A model generated the notes under the pieces. The model did not search any database and had not been told where the DNA came from. It saw only the letters and a list, made by a program, of their open reading frames with translations. A stretch of DNA of 24,969 nt from Priapulus caudatus (lineage: Eukaryota > Priapulida > Priapulimorpha > Priapulimorphida > Priapulidae), in NCBI RefSeq assembly GCF_000485595.1, contig NW_014577089.1:62440-87408 (forward strand). The letters run 5' to 3'. The position numbers and the translations under genes are program-made. Position 1 is the stretch's first letter, and each line of letters starts with the position of its first letter. Of this stretch, positions 1 to 10,215 are shown in pieces.

Positions 1-55
1 CGCACGCACGCACGCACACACGCACGCACGCACACACACCCGCTTGCACGCACGA
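1..55. repeat. CGCA/CA microsatellite at window edge
   Basis: Alternating CGCA tetranucleotide and CA dinucleotide units run from the first base and decay into degenerate GCACG sequence. The array is cut by the window edge, so its true length is unknown. The same unit type recurs at 3166-3366, 4778-4960, 6994-7305 and 19011-19980. Confidence 0.9.
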
Positions 56-218
56 AAGCTCGTGCACTCGCGCGCAATCACAGCAGTCGCATGCAGGTTC
101 CAAGTTACGGCCAATTCACAGCGTCGTAAAACGTGCAGGTGTCAAGTACCTGGTTAGTTAGCGAGGCCAGGAGAGAGCTGCCGGCAATCGCAGCCAGGGG
201 CATGACTACGCACACAGG

Positions 219-243
219 CGGGGGGTCTGGGGGTCCTCCCCCC
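219..243. repeat. G-tract/C-tract hairpin, possible dispersed-repeat fragment
   Basis: Two G runs (220-225 and 229-233) are followed by TCCT and a C run (238-243), so the second G run can pair with the C run as a short hairpin with a 4-base loop. It is followed by an A-rich GAAAATTGTGAAAATGTAGAT-type stretch. A G-run/C-run hairpin followed by an AAAATTxTGAAAA tail is something I associate with dispersed repeats of marine invertebrate genomes. That link is recall only; the hairpin itself is directly visible. Confidence 0.45.
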
Positions 244-435
244 GAAAATTGTGAAAATGTAGATCGCAGGAGATGGTATTTGAGGCACTTTTGAGTAAAT
301 GTACAGCCTTCATTCTGACTACGACAATTATCTTTTTAGTCTCTCTCTGCAATATAAAAAACAGTTTGGTGAAATGATGTGTTCAGCGTGCACAGTTCTG
401 CCAGCAACGCTTAGCCGTCTGTCTCTCTTCACGAG

Positions 436-660
436 TTAAAAAACGACAAGGAATTGCTGCCAATTTACTGCCACGATACTAAGGAGCGCATCGGTTACAT
501 ACGAATATCCACCAACCGCAGGAATCGTCGCCCGTTTAGAAGGGCATTTGCCTGCACGAAACTGCTAGTATACTACTACAACAATATACTACGCGGGGTT
601 TCTAAACGGCGGGAGCTTTTAAAAATATCGCCTCAAGATGTGTCAGTTTTAATAAATTGA
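436..660 (+). other. Unidentified open stretch, no ATG start
   Basis: An open frame of about 75 codons ends at a TGA at 658-660. It has no ATG near its beginning; the usable in-frame starts are TTG or CTG near 454-457. The product is basic and begins with a run reading RIGYIRISTN, which by chance or not resembles the first beta strand of serine recombinases. Nothing after it matches that family. It sits in high-complexity DNA with mixed codons, so it could be an exon fragment, but no clear splice sites were found. Confidence 0.12.
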
Positions 661-1347
661 CGGAGTTTCCGCAATCAGCATCGCACGCTAAACGACGCCC
701 AGTGGCGAGCAGAGCCAAGAATGCGGCGCTACACGGGAGTCAACGCCAAAAAACGCAGACTTTTTCAGCCCTTCACGCGCGGCAGCAACTACTAGTGAAC
801 AAACGATCGGAATTCGCAGAATGACCTTTCTCACTCATCACCGGCTACCGTGATCAGCCGCCCGGACTGGGACGGGAACGAGGGTGTGTCTGTCAAATAG
901 CATGATTACGTTTTGTTATTATTATAGGAATACGCGGAATGACAATCGCCGCCTCTGGACGTTTGCCACGCCTCCCCCAACCCTAGCCCCCTTCCCCTCC
1001 CACTCCCCCTGCCCGCATCGCCCACACACGACTCCCTAATCTTCGTACGCAGGTGTGTCAGATCTGTATCTACTATCGCAGCGGAAGGATGCGTCGCTGG
1101 CAGACTGTAGAGAGAGCGCGTAATGCATTAGTCTGCGTAATGCAGTAGCATTGGGCGGGCTGCGGTCCAACAATAGCTCATTCAGCAATCTCGGCTAGCT
1201 AGTTAGCCCTACAAGTCTCTGCGGAATTACCACCGAAAAAAACGCCTTTTTTTCTAGCACACGATGTTCACGTGTTGCGCGCGTGCAACAATGGCCGGCC
1301 AACTGGAGCGCAAAAAAGTCGAGTGACTCGCCCCTCCTCAAGCACAC
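661..1347. other. Unassigned interval
   Basis: No supported gene. The interval holds a C-rich patch at about 965-1015 (runs of 4-5 C separated by T or A) and two short GTAATGCA repeats near 1121-1145. It ends where the duplicated block A1 begins. Confidence 0.5.
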
Positions 1348-1525
1348 GCGCCGTCCGTATGCGCTACACCACAACACATCTGAACGCATGGACTTACAAT
1401 CGGCTCGCTCGTGGTGATGAAGAAGTCCGTACGTATGGCAATTATATAGGAGCCGGAAAACGATCGCGCTGTGTACGCAAAAAAAAACAATCGAAAACCA
1501 CAACACAACATCGCGAGGCAGCGAT

Positions 1526-1582
1526 CACTAGCTATATAGCTATAGCTACAGATTTATAGCTATATAGTTATATAGCTATAGG
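1526..1582. repeat. TAGCTATA palindromic patch
   Basis: Overlapping TAGCTATA/TATAGCTA words recur about six times in under 60 bp, giving several small self-complementary units. The corresponding patch of block A2 (about 5150-5207) keeps the motif with one-base changes. Confidence 0.7.
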
Positions 1583-1745
1583 CATCGCAGCGCCGATATC
1601 TGATAATACCCTCAACATACCGAACCGATGCAAATCTTCAGATAAACACAGCGACCGTGGTGACAATCTCAGTGGACGTGCGATCCCCGCCTTCGCATCC
1701 ACGCGTCTAACCACTGGCCGGACCGGACTAGATTCAAAGCACGGG

Positions 1746-1792
1746 TAGAGAGAAAGAGCGAGAGAGAGAGAGAGACAGCGAGAGAGAGAGAT
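1746..1792. repeat. GA-rich microsatellite in block A1
   Basis: An interrupted GA tract sits immediately before ATGCAGAGC. The counterpart in A2 (about 5387-5430) is much more interrupted. The minus strand reads as Leu-Ser repeats, which accounts for several spurious open frames there. Confidence 0.8.
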
Positions 1793-2933
1793 GCAGAGCT
1801 GTGGCGGGCCAGCGGCCCACAAAAGCCCGCGCGCACTCTGCAAACATGCGAGAGCAAACAGGACCCTGTGTGTTGCCGTCGGCGGGCTGACAACATTGCA
1901 CATACATCTCATTCTCACCAGGCAACCAAACGGCTCGCCCCGGTACAGAAGTGTCAAGTGGAGAAAGCGCGCCGATATCGTAATCCGTACACGCACATTA
2001 TGCTACCTTTTCTCATCTCTTACCGGAACACTACTTAGTATGTATTGTCCGCGATGTAAACTCTGTCCCTTACACAAGGCGCGCATGTGCCGCCCTTAGA
2101 TATAGCCATTCGGGAACGAAGACGTGCAGTAGCTAACGACAGCGAGTTTAGACGCGCACGCATTACCAGCAGCCGTCACCTACTTCCATGCGTAAGAGAC
2201 ACACGAAGTGATCTGTGTTTCTTTCTGTCCTGGTGACAACTACAATCTACACGAGGGCAACCGAACGTTCGAAAAATAACTTCAATACGAAGATTGTTTA
2301 GCAGTATCAGTTGGTTAGTGAGTTAGTCAGCTATTTAGCGTATTATAAGCTCGGGGTTACAGCCGAGCCGGTACAGACGAGCGTATAGAATAAAATACGA
2401 CAGCCTTGCGTCCACATCTAGAGATCCCAGTGTTAGATATCAGTTTCTTGAAGGTTCCGCGGTAGATACAATGCACAAATAGAAAGAGGGCAAATTCCTC
2501 TCTGTATTCAAGACGGGCCCCTGCTCCCGTGCGCATGATCGTACATATATAGCATTGTTCATGCGGAGGAGCGATCTCCATCTGTCCAAGCAGAGCCAGC
2601 CGCCTTACTTATCCACTGCGTTCGTGCGCCGCGCCGTGGAGAGAACCAGTTTGTAACACGGGGGCTGGTAATCCTTTCTCGCGTGTACTGTGGCTGTGCG
2701 CGGGAGAGAAGAAAATCCAGGTAGCCGCGAATGCCGACACATCTCCTCCTCGCAGAATTCCTTCAGAAATCTAAGCGGTTTGCACTGACCCACATCTTAC
2801 TATATATGGCAGTGGTTATAAGTCGTACGGCATTCCCCATGATAAAAAAGCGCGGTTTTTCCCCAAGGGTTGACAAATAAAACACACGCGATGTGCAATT
2901 ACGAGATCGATAATCCTATTCGACCCTATATAC

Positions 2934-3043
2934 TATATATATATATATATATGCGTGATATATAACGTCAGCCATAATGCATACGTAAAATTTATTGGAA
3001 AACCCTATAAAACCCTATAAATTTATTGGAAAACCCTATAAAA
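2934..3043. repeat. TA array and short tandem AAACCCTATAAA repeat
   Basis: A TA dinucleotide run (about 2934-2952) is followed by two close copies of AAATTTATTGGAAAACCC (starting near 2989 and 3019), each ending in CTATAAA. Block A2 lacks the clean TA run and carries a diverged version of the tandem repeat (about 6775-6850), so this is one of the more diverged parts of the duplication. Confidence 0.7.
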
Positions 3044-3165
3044 AAGGCATTGAATCGCACGTGCAACTTATGTATATCACTCTTTGTACGAACCTCCTCA
3101 CGTTGTTGCTTTAGTTCTATGTGTGGTGCCTTAATGTCGGCGGGCTTGCACTAGCAGCGCAGCAT

Positions 3166-3319
3166 ATACACACACACACACACATGCGCGCACACACGCA
3201 CACGCATACACACACACGCACGCACGCACGCACGCCACACACCACACACACACACACACACCACACACACACACCCACACACACCACAACGCACGCACCA
3301 CGCACACGCACGCACGTCA

Positions 3320-3350
<31 letters not shown>

Positions 3351-3366
3351 CGCACGCACGCACGTT
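3166..3366. repeat. CA/CGCA satellite right of block A1
   Basis: About 200 bp of CA and CGCA units broken by single extra C residues, ending in a pure CGCA run at about 3304-3364. It is almost entirely alternating purine-pyrimidine sequence. It marks the right boundary of block A1. Confidence 0.95.
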
Positions 3367-3527
3367 ATATATATATAGCAGTGGAGTTGCTGCAATAACT
3401 AACTACGGGGCGCGTAAAACAGTCCCCGCACGCACGCACACACATAGTTGAAATAGATTTGCCTACAACTCCTCGTCTACTTCACGTTGAGTGTTTTAAA
3501 AGCTTTTTGCTTTCCCAAACCGTTCAG

Positions 3528-3578
3528 ATGACAGCACATCTTTCATCGGCAAAAAGCTGGCTTTCCTCGGCGCAGCGC

Positions 3579-3628
<50 letters not shown>

Positions 3629-3926
3629 GCGGCGATGCCGTGTGACTTGCGAGAAACGCGTATTTATGATCGTTCGCGTGCGCGCCCGCTGCAACAATGT
3701 AATGCTTGCCAGCGCTGCGACGTCTGAAAACAAGTTTACCAATCTCTTGAAAAAGCTCTACATTAGCGGCCAGGCGGGCGCTGTGTGCTGGAATATTTCT
3801 TCTCTTCAATCTACAGCAACATGCGCATATACAGCCAGCATTAGAGCTAGTATCCATCCACCCAAATCGAAGTTTTTCGTTGTTTTCCCCCATTTGGCCT
3901 ATTTTTTGTCAACAGAAGATTTGTAA
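3528..3926 (+). other. Candidate polyQ reading frame (unidentified)
   Basis: The frame opens at an ATG (3528) and stays open for 132 codons to a TAA. About 19 residues in, it enters a glutamine run of about 15, encoded almost only by CAG, followed by a short Arg run and a cysteine-containing tail with no recognisable domain. The frame is also open upstream of the ATG to about 3459. CAG repeats are read in any of three frames (Gln, Ser, Ala) and in the complementary strand, so the repeat is no proof of coding. The flanks are high complexity, which is why I keep it as a weak candidate exon. Confidence 0.17.
3580..3628. repeat. CAG trinucleotide repeat
   Basis: About 15 nearly perfect GCA/CAG units followed by CGGCGGCG. 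Purity is high compared with the interrupted dinucleotide arrays nearby. Confidence 0.95.
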
Positions 3927-4777
3927 TCGAAAACATAGTATGATTTATGAATGGATAAAACTCAATCCAACAATCTCGGTTGAAAATAGCTGTGTGTGAG
4001 CCAAATACTGGGATAATAAATAGCATCACAATATAGGAAACTAGACAAGTAGGACACTACCAGTGCAAGAGTAAGATAAGTACATATATAAGACTATTAA
4101 ACTACCGATAAACCACAGGTAAAGCAAGGCAAACCACAGTTATAACATAGGGCAGTGCATCGCAGCAGCTATCGCACAATGCAAACTACAATGCCACAAT
4201 CTTATACTTGTCCTCACATACCACCACTTTCGTGCATTACCTACGCCACTGCCTCACACCCATATGCTAGTTTCCCTCCAAATTCGTCACGAAATAAACC
4301 CTAGAATTGCTCCACAGCGATGCGATATATCAAAGGAAACTACGACTGCTGGTTAAACCTGTAATTTGGTCACACTAGGCCGGTAACGCACGTCACCATC
4401 AGAAGTCGGTTAGTCCCGTTTCAATAATTATACCTGGTTCATTACACTTTCAGCTGCAGCGGCAAAACCATCGCAGGAGGCGGGGAGGCGCGATGAGTCA
4501 GACCAGTAGTGGCGTAACCAGCAGGAACACGACCAACACCGCGGGACGGCGTCGACACAGACGTCGCCGTATTTAACTGCGCGTGTCCGCCAACACTGCT
4601 AAATGCGCATTCGGTGCACCTTTACACGAGAACGCAACTGCGTTGGAAATTATTGTCAATAACGCCGCTTTGACAAATACAAATTTTATCGCTATTCAAT
4701 TGACAGCAGAACTACGCGCGCACACAAAGGTGTAGAGTGTGTACAACGCATGATCGAGTCGCAGTTTTACAAACGCG
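3927..4777. other. Unassigned interval between the A copies
   Basis: Moderately AT-rich, high-complexity DNA. I see no supported gene, inverted repeat or RNA in it. It separates the polyQ frame from the satellite that begins block A2. Confidence 0.5.
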
Positions 4778-4791
4778 CGCACACACACGCA

Positions 4792-4843
<52 letters not shown>

Positions 4844-4960
4844 ACACACACACCACACTACACACACACGCCACGCACGCACGCACGCACCATCACGCCA
4901 CGCACGCACGCAGCATCGCGACGCACGCGACGGCACGCACGCACGCAGACAGCGCCGCCG
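4778..4960. repeat. CGCA/CA satellite left of block A2
   Basis: CGCA units give way to a CA run of about 30 bp, then interrupted CCACACAC and CGCA units. The last CGCA units run directly into the start of block A2 (GCCGCCGTCCG). Block A1 has no satellite at the matching boundary. Confidence 0.95.
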
Positions 4961-6993
4961 TCCGTATGCCGCTACACCAACAACACATCTGAACGCATGG
5001 ACTACAGATCGTAGCTCGCTCGTGGTGATGAAGATAGTCGTACGTTATGGCAATTAATATAGCGAGCCGGAAAACGATCGCGCTGTGTACGACAAAAAAA
5101 ACAACAATCGAAAACCACACCACAACATCGCGATGCAGGCAGCAATGAACTAGCTATATAGCTATAGTACAGATTTATAGCCTATATTGTTATATAAAGC
5201 TATAGGCAATCGCAGCCCGATAATTCTTGATAATTACCCTCAACATACCGAACGCATGCAAATCTTTCAGATAAACACAAGCGACCGTCGGTGACAATCT
5301 CAGTGGCACGTGCGACCCCGCCTTTCGCATCACGCGTCTAACACTGCCGGACCGCGGACTAGATTCAAAGCACGGCGATAGAGAGAAAGAAGCGAGAAGA
5401 GACGAGAGAGACAGGAAGAGGAGCAGAGATGCAGAGCATGTGGCGGCCAGCGGCCCCACAGAAAGCCCGCGCGCACTCTGCCAAAACATTGCGCAGACAG
5501 CAAACAGGACCCTGCTGTGTTGCCCGTCGGCGGGCTGACGCAACCATTCAGCATGACATCTCATTCTCACAGGCCAACTCAACGCTCGCCCCGGCTACAG
5601 AAGTGAAGTGGAAAAGCGCGCCGATACTTCGTAATCGCGTACACGCACGATTATGCTACTTTTCTCATCTCTTACGCGAACACTACGTAGTATGTATTGT
5701 TCGCGATGTAAACTCTTGTATCCCTCACACAAGGCGGCGCATGTGCCGCCCTTTAGATATAGCCATTCGCGGGAACGAAAGACGTGCGTAGCATAACGAC
5801 AGCGAGTTTAGACGGCGCACCACAGCTATTACGAGCAGCGTCAGCCTACTTCATGCCGTAGGACACAAGATGAACAAACGAGGCCCAGACATGAGTGATC
5901 TGTGTTTCTTCTGTCCTGGGTAACAACTACAATCTACACGAGAGGCAACCGAACGTGTACGAAAATACGTCAATACGAAGAGGTGTGTTTAGCATCTCTC
6001 TACGATCAGTGTGTTTACTCGAGTAGCTCACCGCATGCATATTAAGCGTATTATAGAGCTCGGGTTACAGCGACGCCGCTGTACAGACGAGTACGTTACT
6101 AGATAAAATACGACAGCCTTGCGGTCCAACATCTAGAGATCCCAGTGATTAGTATATCAGTTTCTTGAAGAGTTCGCGTTAAAGATACAATGCACAAATA
6201 GAAAGAGGCAAATTTCCTCTCTGTATTCATAGACCGCGGCCCGCTGCCTCCCGTGCGCATGATCGTACATATGATAGCATTGTTCATGCGGAGGCAGCGA
6301 TCTCATCTGCAACAGAGCAGTCCGCCTTTACATTAATCGCACTGCGTCTTCGTGCCGCCGCCGCTGCCGTTGGGAGAGAACCAGTCTCTGTAACACGGGG
6401 GGCTGCGGCTCAATCCAATTTACTCGCGTTGTACTGTCGGCTGTGCGCCGGCGGGAGAAGAAAAATCCAGGTAGACGCGGGAGATGCCGACACATCGCTC
6501 CTCGCAGAATCCTTCAGAAATCTAACGCGTTCTGCACTGACCCACATTCTTACTATACATACTCCTCGCAGTACGGGTTATATGAAACTGTCGTACGAGC
6601 GATTCCCATTTTGACTATAAATAGCGCGTTTTTCCCAAGGGTTAGCACAAATAAACACACCGCGGATGCATTGCAAATATAGAGATACGATAAATCCTTA
6701 TTTCGACTCCTATATACTAGTATATTATATCATATATCGGATGATATATCACGTCCCAGCCCTGAATGCATACGTTAAAACTCTTGATTTGGAAAACCCC
6801 TATCCAAATCCCTATAATATCTTGCATTGTGAAAACCACTATACAAAACGCGCACTTGAATCGCACGTGCTAACTTTATGTATATCCCTCTTTGTTACGA
6901 TACCTTTTCCTTCACGTTTGGTTGCTTTAGTTCTATGTGTGGTGCCCTTAATAGTCGGGCGGTGCTTGCCATTGAGCATGCCAGCATACTACC
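4955..6993 (+). repeat. Duplicated block A, copy 2 (A2)
   Basis: Second direct copy of 1348-3168, about 200 bp longer, mostly because of scattered insertions of one to a few bases. The largest diverged patches are around 5850-5900 (an extra GACAAGATGAACAAAC-type insert) and 6680-6850. It is flanked by CGCA/CA satellite on both sides. Confidence 0.9.
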
Positions 6994-7305
6994 ACACAAC
7001 ACACACATTGCGCGCACACCACCGCACACGCATACACACCACGCTACACACACATGCGCGACACGACGCACACGGCACATACAACACACGCACGCACGCC
7101 GTATACCTACCAGCGCACACACGACGCACCACCGCTACGGCACGCACTCTGCACGGCACGGCGCGTCCGCAGCCGCGCGCACGCACTGCACGCATTGCGC
7201 ACACCACACACACGACACACAGCACACACAGATCACACACACACACACACACACCACACACGACACACACACGACACACACACACACACACACTACACAC
7301 ACAGC
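6994..7305. repeat. CA/CGCA-derived degenerate satellite right of block A2
   Basis: About 310 bp of CACA, CGCA, CGACAC and GCACACC units, more irregular than the array after A1. Reading frames here encode His-Thr repeats on one strand and Val-Cys repeats on the other, and are not genes. Confidence 0.9.
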
Positions 7306-8030
7306 CACGTAGTCCTTACGATACGGCCGCGCCAGCATTAGTTTTATTAGCGGATGCGCGCATGACATCTTTCACGAGCAGTTAATATCGCGGCTTGCAA
7401 CGATGTAGTCAGAATCACGCGCCGGCGCGTGTTCACCGACCGAATTTCAGCTATAATCACGGAGACACGCCAGCTTTAGAGCTTAAGAGAGTGATTGCGC
7501 CTCCGGCCACGGCTGCTATCATACAAACAAGCGTGAGCCGCTCTGTCCCGCAACAGTAGCATAGCCACCTGTACGTGCGCAGCCCACCAGGGGACGAGAT
7601 TCCAACGGAGCAGTAGACGCTGGACTGCTGCCACTGAGGCTAAGAAGGCACGAGAAGTTCGCAGCTGAGAGGGAAGAAGAGCTCCCGCGGGTAGGGCTTT
7701 GAAGCTCGTACCTGCGCTAATCATGTTGTAGTCTAGCATAAATACTAAAGAGATATCTATTGCTGACGTCGTTGTACTGACGAGGATTTAGCGGTGATCA
7801 CGCGGCTAGTCGGGCATTCGCATTCGAGTCTGTCTACGTTAGCAAACATTAAACCATTCACAAAAGTAGTTGGCAAAGGGCATGGATGAATACTCGGCTT
7901 TCGCGTCAATTCAACGACGGCTTAAGTACCGAATTATACGTTCTTATCCTCTCTGGATGCTAGGATAATGCCGCACGTTTGCCTCTGAGTTTCCCAGTAC
8001 TTATATACACTAAATATCACAATAATGATA
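7306..8030. other. Unassigned interval with one weak minus-strand frame
   Basis: High-complexity DNA. The minus strand carries an ATG-initiated frame of about 81 codons (7721 to 7476), rich in Leu, Ala, Arg and Ser. It has no recognisable domain and no clear splice sites, so I do not call it a gene. Confidence 0.3.
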
Positions 8031-8033
8031 ATA

Positions 8034-8075
8034 TACTATATATATATATTATGTATATCATATATATATATATTC
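8034..8075. repeat. TA microsatellite
   Basis: Two TA runs separated by TTATGTATATC form a self-complementary AT patch. Confidence 0.85.
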
Positions 8076-8082
8076 AAGTGTA

Positions 8083-8280
8083 GAGAGACGGACGCTAGAG
8101 AGAGGAGAGAAAGAGAGAGCAGAAGAGGAGAGAGAGAGATGGAGAGAGAGATGAGAGACTGACAAGATACTGCACTTTCGGTGACCACGCGCACACCCTC
8201 GCACTCAGATGGGATGCAGAGACCGAGCGAGAGACGAGAGAGATAGGAGAGAGAGAGAAGACGAGAGAGCAGAGAGAGTC
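8083..8280. repeat. GA-rich purine tract
   Basis: About 200 bp dominated by GAGAGA with single-base interruptions, split by a mixed CACGCGCACACC segment near 8180-8215. The minus strand reads as Ser/Leu-rich frames that are artefacts of the repeat. Confidence 0.85.
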
Positions 8281-9600
8281 TAGCGTATTAACTGCGGACA
8301 CCTTCTCGCCTTCGCTCGTTATTTGGCGACAGATTCGCGCCACCGCTCGCACCGTTATATGGCCCCAGCCAGTCTTCGCCCCCCCCCCCTTCCCGGCACC
8401 GCCTGCCGCAACCCCGGCCCAGCAGGCTCCCCCTCCGCCCGGCTGCCCAACCCCGGGCCTGATGAAGCCTCCATGAAGCCATAGCACTCACCCTCTCCTC
8501 CAGCAACATACACTTTCAATACGATCATGCACATATCGAGCAGCGTGGCTAAATACGAACACGTCGACAGGCGTGTAATAATGAATCGGCAGCAGCGGCG
8601 ACCGCCCTACACTACCTGCTGTTCACCACCACCCACTCTCAGCCAGCCACGCCTAGCGTTGATGACGCCAGGGCGTCTCTCTGGTTATAAATTTATATAT
8701 ACCTGGGGTACGTAAGCGGGGTGGAGGTATAACAACCGGCAGATGGCACCTTGCCGTCTGTCAGGCACCGTGCCTCTGATTGCCACATTCACGTACGTAC
8801 GCACCGCCACACGTACATATATGAAGTTGATTAGGTATGCGGTCGCCAGCCACTCCTGCCTAGTCACGATAACCTGAACATCCGTCTGACGGCAAAATAA
8901 CACAGTGAATTACATGCCTTTCATCAAGCGCACATTACCAGAATTGTCAACTCTGACTTCCACCTCTAAATAATATACCACTCGGTGCCCAATAACTGAT
9001 GTGGCTGCGAGTAAACATGACGTTGCCGGATGAAAACAAATCGTTCATGCCAAGCCCGAATAAAAACGAGGCTCCAGCCCGAAAAATTATCGATACGACA
9101 CCCAGAAGCTATCCACTGAGTTGAAACCCGTAGAATCGAACTTGAGAGTGAAGCCAGCTATAGACAACGATAGCCATATCAGACAAAAGCCGTGTTTCGT
9201 TTTATCCTAAACATTGCATACATTCAGAGTGTAAGTACCTCCTACACTTAGCATAGCGAACGCAATATCGATAGTACCTCTGGGACCAGCTAGTCAAGCA
9301 TCTCGTCACATCCCTATCACCATCGACATTCGCTCTCGCATTAGATACGCTTACTTTAGCGTTCCTCCCCGCATTGCTCTCGGTAACTGTGAGCTGTGCT
9401 CGCGACCTCCGAAATCGCTTATAATCTCGCGTAGCGTCATTCGCCTGCCCTCGGTAATCGTCCTCTCGAACCAAATACAGCGTGGCGCACACTCCGCGCC
9501 CATTCGGGTCTTTAGCGCAGCTTCGGTAACTCGACTCTGGGCAAAGGTTACACCCTTATTGCCTCTCATCACGCAGTCAATACGGAGTGACTGTGGTAAA
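8281..9600. other. Unassigned interval
   Basis: The interval begins with a C-rich patch (a run of about 10 C at 8380-8390, then CCCC-rich sequence to about 8460). The rest is mixed high-complexity DNA. No frame longer than about 100 codons, and no recognisable motif, was found. Confidence 0.5.
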
Positions 9601-10215
9601 CGCACTTCCTCTCTCTCTTCTCTCTGCTCTCTAATATTTCACGCCTCTGCAGTCCTTGCCTCGTTCCCGTTCTTCTATTTGTGTTGCTATTTCTCTCTTC
9701 GCGTGCCCGCCCCTTAGCCTCGTGTTTTCCGTTAGCGCATTGCGCTTCGCTCTGTTCTCTCCTCTCCCTCTCTCGTCCTCTCTCTCGTGCTCTCATCACA
9801 CCCCTTGTCGCACACATCCACTCTCTTTCTCTTCTTCAGCGACCACACCACACTCTCTTAATCTACTCATCTTTTCGTTCATCTCGCACGAAACACACAC
9901 AATCTTTCTCTCTGCTTCTCCAGTCTCCGCCCCTATTCTTCTTCGTCACCTTCCCTCGTCTCGTTACCCCACGTTTCTCCTACTTTGCTGTCTCTCTTAC
10001 TTCCCCGGCGCGCTGTTTTTCCTTAATCGCATGCACACACAACAACACACACGCACACAACCACACACCAAAATCACACCAGACACCGCACACAACACTA
10101 CTCATCACACTACATCACTCACACATATATAACCACTCGCTCTCTCTTCATTTTCTCTCACCCTTCTCTCTGCTTCCTCTCTCTGCTCTCTCTCCTCTCT
10201 CTCTCTTCTAACTAA
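9601..10215. repeat. CT-rich pyrimidine tract with embedded ACAC segment
   Basis: More than 600 bp biased to C and T on the plus strand (TCTCTC, TTCTTC, CCCTCTC). A CACA/CACACAA-rich segment lies at about 10030-10130. Overlapping open frames of 150-176 codons exist here because the tract lacks purine-start stop codons; their composition (Ser, Leu, Phe, Pro) shows they are repeat artefacts. Confidence 0.75.

Larger units (their letters stand above)
1348..3168 (+). repeat. Duplicated block A, copy 1 (A1)
   Basis: This block aligns end to end and in the same orientation with 4955-6993. Shared landmarks in the same order include the CCGTCCGTATG start, GGAAAACGATCGCGCTGTGTACG, a TAGCTATA-rich patch, CTCAACATACCGAAC, a GA tract followed by ATGCAGAGC, TATGTATTGT, TCTAGAGATCCCAGTG, TCGTACATAT and TCTATGTGTGGTGCC. 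Differences are mostly one-base insertions or deletions scattered throughout. The right end runs directly into CA/CGCA satellite. It may be a real segmental duplication or an assembly duplicate; the indel-dominated differences favour poorly polished long-read sequence. Confidence 0.9.

Noticed and set aside
436-660. IGYIRIST stretch resembling the start of a serine recombinase
   Set aside because: Only about eight residues match; the following residues lack the expected catalytic domain pattern and the frame ends after about 60 more codons.
6666-7385. 239-codon plus-strand frame with a His/Thr-rich tail
   Set aside because: Most of it is CA/CGCA satellite read as HTHT; the part in block A2 is not kept open in A1.
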